Assembly: GCA_030725745.1 (NCBI GenBank)
Contig: JANRFH010000006.1
Location: 43,120-107,119 of the forward strand
DNA from: Akkermansiaceae bacterium
Lineage (GTDB): Bacteria > Verrucomicrobiota > Verrucomicrobiia > Verrucomicrobiales > Akkermansiaceae
Length of the DNA stretch: 64,000 nucleotides
Reading direction: 5' to 3'
Position numbers and translations under genes: made by a program. Of this stretch, positions 60,249-64,000 are shown piece by piece. Position 1 is the stretch's first letter; each line of letters begins with the position of its first letter. A model generated the notes under the pieces. It was not told the origin of the DNA. It worked only from the letters and a program-made list of their open reading frames with translations, and searched no databases.

Positions 60249-61754
60249 ATGATCCGCCTTTTCACCCTGCTGAGCCTCATTTCTGTCACGGCTCCCATCT
60301 CGGTGGTGCGAGGGGCGGAAATTGAGCACGATATCGGGCTGCAGATGGCGGAGAACCCGCCGATGATCATCCAGACAAGCAATCCGCCGCCGGCACCTGA
60401 GCCCACGGAGGAGTTTGAAATCCGGGAGGGCTACAGACTTGTGACAACTCTCGATGATTTCCGCAAGGCGATCAAAATGGACAACCAGCGAGTCAGGATG
60501 AAGCCGGGGATCTACCGGGCGGACAGCTTCGATCCACAGATTGAACTTCCAATAAAAGAAGCACCCGGGATAGGCCGAAACCGCAAGGAGGGCATTCAGC
60601 AGCAAATTTTCGCCGTCACAGGATCGCATAACATCTTCGATCTGCGCGGAGTGGTGATCGAGACTCCGGTGTCAGTGCAGAACAAGCTTACGCGGCGTCC
60701 ACATGTCTCGGACTGCTGGAGCATTCTCGGGACGAAGAATACGTTCATCGGCGGGTATTTCCGAAACGTGATCGACATGAAATATCCAGACTACGGAGTG
60801 TGCGACAACGAGTTTGAAATCAAGGGAGACGGCAACCGCTTTTTCGACTGCGTTTTCGTGGTCAAGGGGTCGTTTCCCTATGGCTATTCGGATTACTTCG
60901 GCAAGGGAGCAGGCAGCTTCGGGCGTCTCAACAAGCATTGCTTCATGTCCATCGACCACGCAAACGGCACCGAGCTAATACGCTGCAAGGTCTTCCAGCA
61001 ATCCTTCGGCCACTGCGTGCATTTCCACACCGTGGACGGGGCGCTTATCCAGGATTGCTTCTTCACCGGCACCATCCGGCCGACCGATGACATCTACCGT
61101 GAAAGGGTCGGCAACGCGGTAGACAATGATTTCAATATTCTTTTCCGTGGAAAAAGGCCGATACCTAAAAACGAAGTGATCCCGCTCACCGAAGACGGCA
61201 TCCGCTCCTATGAGGATGTGAAAAACATCACGGTCATCAACACCACCGTGGAGCGCATGCGCGGCGCGATCCAGCTGCTTTGCACGGGGGATGTCATTTT
61301 AGAAAATGTCACGGTGCGTGAGCCGGGCGATTTCTCCTTCGATGTCTCTGCGGTGGAGGGCTCGAGGATCGTCATGAAAAACTGCCGCAGCGATGTGGCC
61401 TACAATCCTGTATTCAATCTTACACGCGGAGAAATCCCGAAGAGTGCCAGCTACGAGGTCACATTGCTAAATGCTCCCGAGGGCACGAAGCACACAGTGA
61501 GATCCAGCTTGGGAAGAATCTGCGGTGAGGACTGCACCTTCATTTTCAGAGATGGAACCACCCGGCCACTCGATGAAAAAGTGAATTTCCTAGTGTGCGG
61601 GGGCACCCAACCGCTCACCGATTCCACCGTCGAGAACCACACCACCGCCAAGCTGATCCTTGAGGAAAACGTGAAGAACTGCGTGATACGCTCCGCCGGG
61701 CCGGTGGAGGACAAAGGCAGCGGAAATCGCGTAGAAACGATCCCGCTGAAATAA
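60249..61754 (+). CDS. secreted right-handed beta-helix protein
   Basis: This is a 501-aa protein with a signal peptide (MIRLFTLLSLISVTAPISVV to about residue 22). Residues about 120-400 have beta-helix features: repeated strands ending in G or N such as NIFDLRGVVIETP, NTFIGGYFRNVID, NRFFDCVFVVKG, DGALIQDCFFTG, VKNITVINTTVERM and GDVILENVTVREP. This is the pattern of polysaccharide lyases (for example PL6) and other parallel beta-helix enzymes. I cannot find a recognisable lyase site, so binding or hydrolase roles remain open. It is monocistronic and converges with the ABC ATPase gene, 8 bp away. Confidence 0.75.
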   Translation: MIRLFTLLSLISVTAPISVVRGAEIEHDIGLQMAENPPMIIQTSNPPPAPEPTEEFEIREGYRLVTTLDDFRKAIKMDNQRVRMKPGIYRADSFDPQIELPIKEAPGIGRNRKEGIQQQIFAVTGSHNIFDLRGVVIETPVSVQNKLTRRPHVSDCWSILGTKNTFIGGYFRNVIDMKYPDYGVCDNEFEIKGDGNRFFDCVFVVKGSFPYGYSDYFGKGAGSFGRLNKHCFMSIDHANGTELIRCKVFQQSFGHCVHFHTVDGALIQDCFFTGTIRPTDDIYRERVGNAVDNDFNILFRGKRPIPKNEVIPLTEDGIRSYEDVKNITVINTTVERMRGAIQLLCTGDVILENVTVREPGDFSFDVSAVEGSRIVMKNCRSDVAYNPVFNLTRGEIPKSASYEVTLLNAPEGTKHTVRSSLGRICGEDCTFIFRDGTTRPLDEKVNFLVCGGTQPLTDSTVENHTTAKLILEENVKNCVIRSAGPVEDKGSGNRVETIPLK

Positions 61755-61762
61755 CCGGCAAA

Positions 61763-62695
61763 TCAGTCCTTCCGCGTCATTTCCACGAAAACATCCTCCA
61801 ACGTGGCCTCATGGCGGAAGAGAGAACGCAGAGGCCAGCCTTTTTCTGAAGCGACATTGGCGACGGATTGGCGGGTATCAGTGCCGGAATCCGACCACAG
61901 AGTGTGCCTCACCCAGCCTTCTTCGAGATCTTCGGAGGTGACTTTTTTTACGTTTGGCAGTCCGGAGACCTCCGCTGCGACTTCATCAGCAGGAGCCAAG
62001 ATCTCGCATTGCACGCGACCTGCGGCACGCATCTCCGCGATGAGATTCTGTGGAGTGTCGGCGGCCTTGATTTTCCCGGAATCGATGATGATGACGCGGT
62101 TGGCGATCATTTCTACCTCGCTGAGGATGTGGGAGGAAATGAGCACCGTATGATTGAGCGCGAGGTGCTTGATGAGCTCGCGGATCTGGCGGATCTGGAT
62201 GGGATCGAGGCCATTCGTCGGCTCGTCGAGGATGAGCAGCTCCGGCTGGTGGACGAGGGCATCCGCGAGCCCGACGCGCTGGCGGAAGCCCTTGGAAAGC
62301 GTCTTGATCATCTTGCGTTTCACCGCGTCCAGCCCGCATGTATCGACGACGTGGGCGACGCGGCGGCGGGCATCTCCATTGGAAAGCCCTTTGATGCGGG
62401 CGCGGAAGGATAGGTATTCGCGCACACGCATATCGTCATACAGGGGCACGTTTTCCGGCATGTAGCCGATGCGTTTCCGCGCCTCGATGGATTGGCGGAA
62501 AATATCGAAGCCCGCAATGCTAGCGGAGCCACTGGATGGGGGCAGAAAGCCCGTCAGCATACGGATTGTGGTGGTTTTCCCGGCTCCGTTCGGGCCCAGG
62601 AAGCCGACGATTTCGCCTTTCTCCACGGAAAATGTGGCATCCTTCACGGCGAGATGGCGGCCGTAGCGTTTGGAGAGGTTACTGACTTCGATCAT
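61763..62695 (-). CDS. ABC transporter ATP-binding protein (ABC-2 type)
   Basis: This is a 310-aa nucleotide-binding subunit. The ATG at 62695 starts MIEVSNLSKRYGRHLAVKDATFSVEKGEIVGFLGPNGAGKTTTIRML, with Walker A GPNGAGKTT. The signature is LSKGFRQRVGLADALVHQP, Walker B LLILDEPTNGLDP, and the H-loop SSHILSEVEM. A C-terminal domain (about 220-310) is as in the CcmA/drug-efflux and gliding-motility (GldA-like) ATPases. It needs an ABC-2 permease partner, but the next genes are a beta-helix protein on the opposite strand and sucA divergent upstream. The permease must be encoded elsewhere or lost. Confidence 0.88.
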   Translation of the reverse strand: MIEVSNLSKRYGRHLAVKDATFSVEKGEIVGFLGPNGAGKTTTIRMLTGFLPPSSGSASIAGFDIFRQSIEARKRIGYMPENVPLYDDMRVREYLSFRARIKGLSNGDARRRVAHVVDTCGLDAVKRKMIKTLSKGFRQRVGLADALVHQPELLILDEPTNGLDPIQIRQIRELIKHLALNHTVLISSHILSEVEMIANRVIIIDSGKIKAADTPQNLIAEMRAAGRVQCEILAPADEVAAEVSGLPNVKKVTSEDLEEGWVRHTLWSDSGTDTRQSVANVASEKGWPLRSLFRHEATLEDVFVEMTRKD

Positions 62696-62829
62696 TCTTG
62701 TTTGGGGCGGAGGGATATTTTCACCCTGCAATGATTGACGCAAGCCTGCGAGGACATTAACTAAGGCGCGTTTGCGGCACGTAGCGGGTAAGAATTCGCG
62801 GAATGCCACTTTTTCCCAATGACATATCC

Positions 62830-64000
62830 ATGAATTCCTCGGTCTCAGCGCGGCTCAACGCCGACCTCCTCGATGAAAAATACGCGCTCTGGTGCGAAGA
62901 TCCTAACTCGGTTGAAGGCACTTGGTCGGCGTTTTTCGAAGGATTCGAGCTCGGCGTCTCCCAAGCGAAGGTGAAAGGCGAGGCCGCGCAGAAGCAGGCA
63001 ATCCCCGGTTCTGAGGCCATGCCGGATCTAGAATTCAACGGCAAGGTCGTCGGGCTAGTCTACAACTACCGCACTCTCGGTCACACCCAGGCAGCGATCA
63101 ACCCTCTCGACGAAAAGCCGGAGATCAACCCGCGCCTGAACCTCAGCGAATACAAGTTCACCGAAGAGGAAATGAGCCGCGAGGCCTCGAATCCCTTCTT
63201 TTTCAATGGAGCGAAGATGCCGCTCAAGAACATGGTGACAGCCCTGAAGGCCACCTACTCGGGTCACATCGGCTTCGAGTTCATGCACATCCACAATACG
63301 ACCGTGCGCCACTGGGTGCGCGAGCGAATCGAGCAACACGGCTCGAAGGGCGCGGAGAAAACCATGGATATGCAGGTGAAATCCCTGCGCTGGCTGCTTG
63401 AGGCCGAGACTTTCGAGAACTTCCTCGCGAAGAAATTCCTCGGCGAGAAACGCTTCTCCCTCGAAGGCGGCGAAGGCACGATGGTGCTGCTCAACGCCCT
63501 TTTGGAAAACTGCCCGAAGCAAGGCGTATTAGAAATCGAGATGGGCATGGCTCACCGCGGTCGCCTCAATGTCCTCGCAAATTTCGTCAGAAAATCCCTC
63601 ACCACCCTGCTCTACGAGTTCACCCCGAACTACGAGCCCGGCCTCGTCGCCGGAGATGGCGATGTGAAATACCACCTCGGATACGAAAGCGTCCGTGAGT
63701 TTCCAGAAGGAAATGTCCGCGTCAGCCTCGCTGCGAACCCATCCCACCTTGAAGCAGTCAATCCTGTCGTCGAAGGCAAAGCCCGCGCACGCCAGCGCGT
63801 CCTCGGAGACGATGGCGCCGCCACTGATCGCAAGCGTGTCCTCCCCATCCTCCTCCACGGAGACGCCGCCTTCGCTGGCCAAGGCTCAGTCGCGGAGGTG
63901 CTAAATCTTTCCCAGCTCCCCGGCTACCGCACCGGCGGCACCATCCACCTCATCATTAATAATCAGATCGGCTTCACCACGATGCCGGCCGATGCACGCT
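62830..64000 (+). CDS. sucA: 2-oxoglutarate dehydrogenase E1 component (partial, runs off the end)
   Basis: The frame opens here and continues past the window end, giving the first 390 codons. Motifs follow SucA: SVEGTWSAFFEGFELG and NPFFFNGAKMPLKNMVTAL near the N-terminus, TYSGHIGFEFMHIHNTTVRHWVRERIE, then EMGMAHRGRLNVLANFV with the His-Arg-Gly pattern, ANPSHLEAVNPVVEG and the ThDP motif GDAAFAGQGSVAEVLNLSQLPGYR. The enzyme decarboxylates 2-oxoglutarate as part of the Krebs-cycle complex. The ATG at 62830 (MNSSVSARL) and an in-frame ATG at 62803 (MPLFPNDIS) are both possible. It is divergent from the ABC ATPase. Confidence 0.95.
   Translation, partial: MNSSVSARLNADLLDEKYALWCEDPNSVEGTWSAFFEGFELGVSQAKVKGEAAQKQAIPGSEAMPDLEFNGKVVGLVYNYRTLGHTQAAINPLDEKPEINPRLNLSEYKFTEEEMSREASNPFFFNGAKMPLKNMVTALKATYSGHIGFEFMHIHNTTVRHWVRERIEQHGSKGAEKTMDMQVKSLRWLLEAETFENFLAKKFLGEKRFSLEGGEGTMVLLNALLENCPKQGVLEIEMGMAHRGRLNVLANFVRKSLTTLLYEFTPNYEPGLVAGDGDVKYHLGYESVREFPEGNVRVSLAANPSHLEAVNPVVEGKARARQRVLGDDGAATDRKRVLPILLHGDAAFAGQGSVAEVLNLSQLPGYRTGGTIHLIINNQIGFTTMPADAR

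Noticed and set aside
1-64000. tRNA, rRNA or CRISPR candidates
   Set aside because: No T-arm-like or rRNA-like segment outside coding regions and no regular spaced repeats were seen by eye; a tRNA or covariance search would be decisive.

Overview
The window looks like part of the chromosome of a Verrucomicrobiota bacterium, probably order Verrucomicrobiales. This is inferred from family content. There is a DUF1549/DUF1553 plus DUF1501 pair with a planctomycete-type cytochrome motif, a formylglycine-type sulfatase, a DUF1080 protein, a PEP-CTERM surface protein and several other secreted glycan-active enzymes. Coding density is high, both strands are used, GC content looks moderately high, and few starts show a clear Shine-Dalgarno sequence. 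I saw no rRNA or tRNA gene, CRISPR array, prophage or intact insertion sequence.

Layout. 0.1-2.7 kb: miaA and rsgA overlap on the minus strand, followed by an unknown protein. 3.0-6.2 kb: a three-gene plus-strand operon encodes a zinc-ribbon MotA/TolQ-like channel and two coiled-coil, single-span ExbD-like partners; it is the best candidate for an undescribed system. 6.3-12.6 kb: GH2 glycosidase, secreted nuclease, acetolactate synthase (ilvB, ilvN) and an outer-membrane barrel. 12.7-23.3 kb: mostly housekeeping genes (GNAT, S2P-like protease, TSUP permease, ABC exporter, FAD dehydrogenase, thioesterase, DoxX, KH/R3H protein, rpoZ, smpB, pta, universal stress protein, DUF2752). 23.4-28.1 kb: DUF1549/1553 and DUF1501 operon. 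28.4-31.2 kb: polA.

31.3-40.6 kb is more accessory: the PEP-CTERM protein, a decayed higB with intact higA, then a small glycan-degradation cluster (GH116-like enzyme, sulfatase, GH43-like propeller) and a lipoprotein peptidase. 40.5-56.1 kb returns to core functions (FtsJ/RlmM-like methyltransferase, typA, VWA membrane protein, class III aminotransferase, priA, SNF2 helicase), interrupted by toxin-antitoxin remnants, a DUF2256-DUF3253 / TIGR03643 pair, DUF1080 and a second TSUP permease. 56.1-64.0 kb holds an intact Phd/VapC pair, a LURP-like protein, a secreted animal-type haem peroxidase, a deletion scar joining two broken genes, a beta-helix protein, an ABC ATPase and the start of sucA, which runs off the end.

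Two themes recur. First, three toxin-antitoxin loci keep a complete antitoxin next to a truncated, nonsense-mutated or apparently lost toxin, while one PIN/VapC locus is intact. Second, several families of short palindromic or AT-rich repeats are scattered between genes, and two copies of one family lie in frame inside polA and priA.
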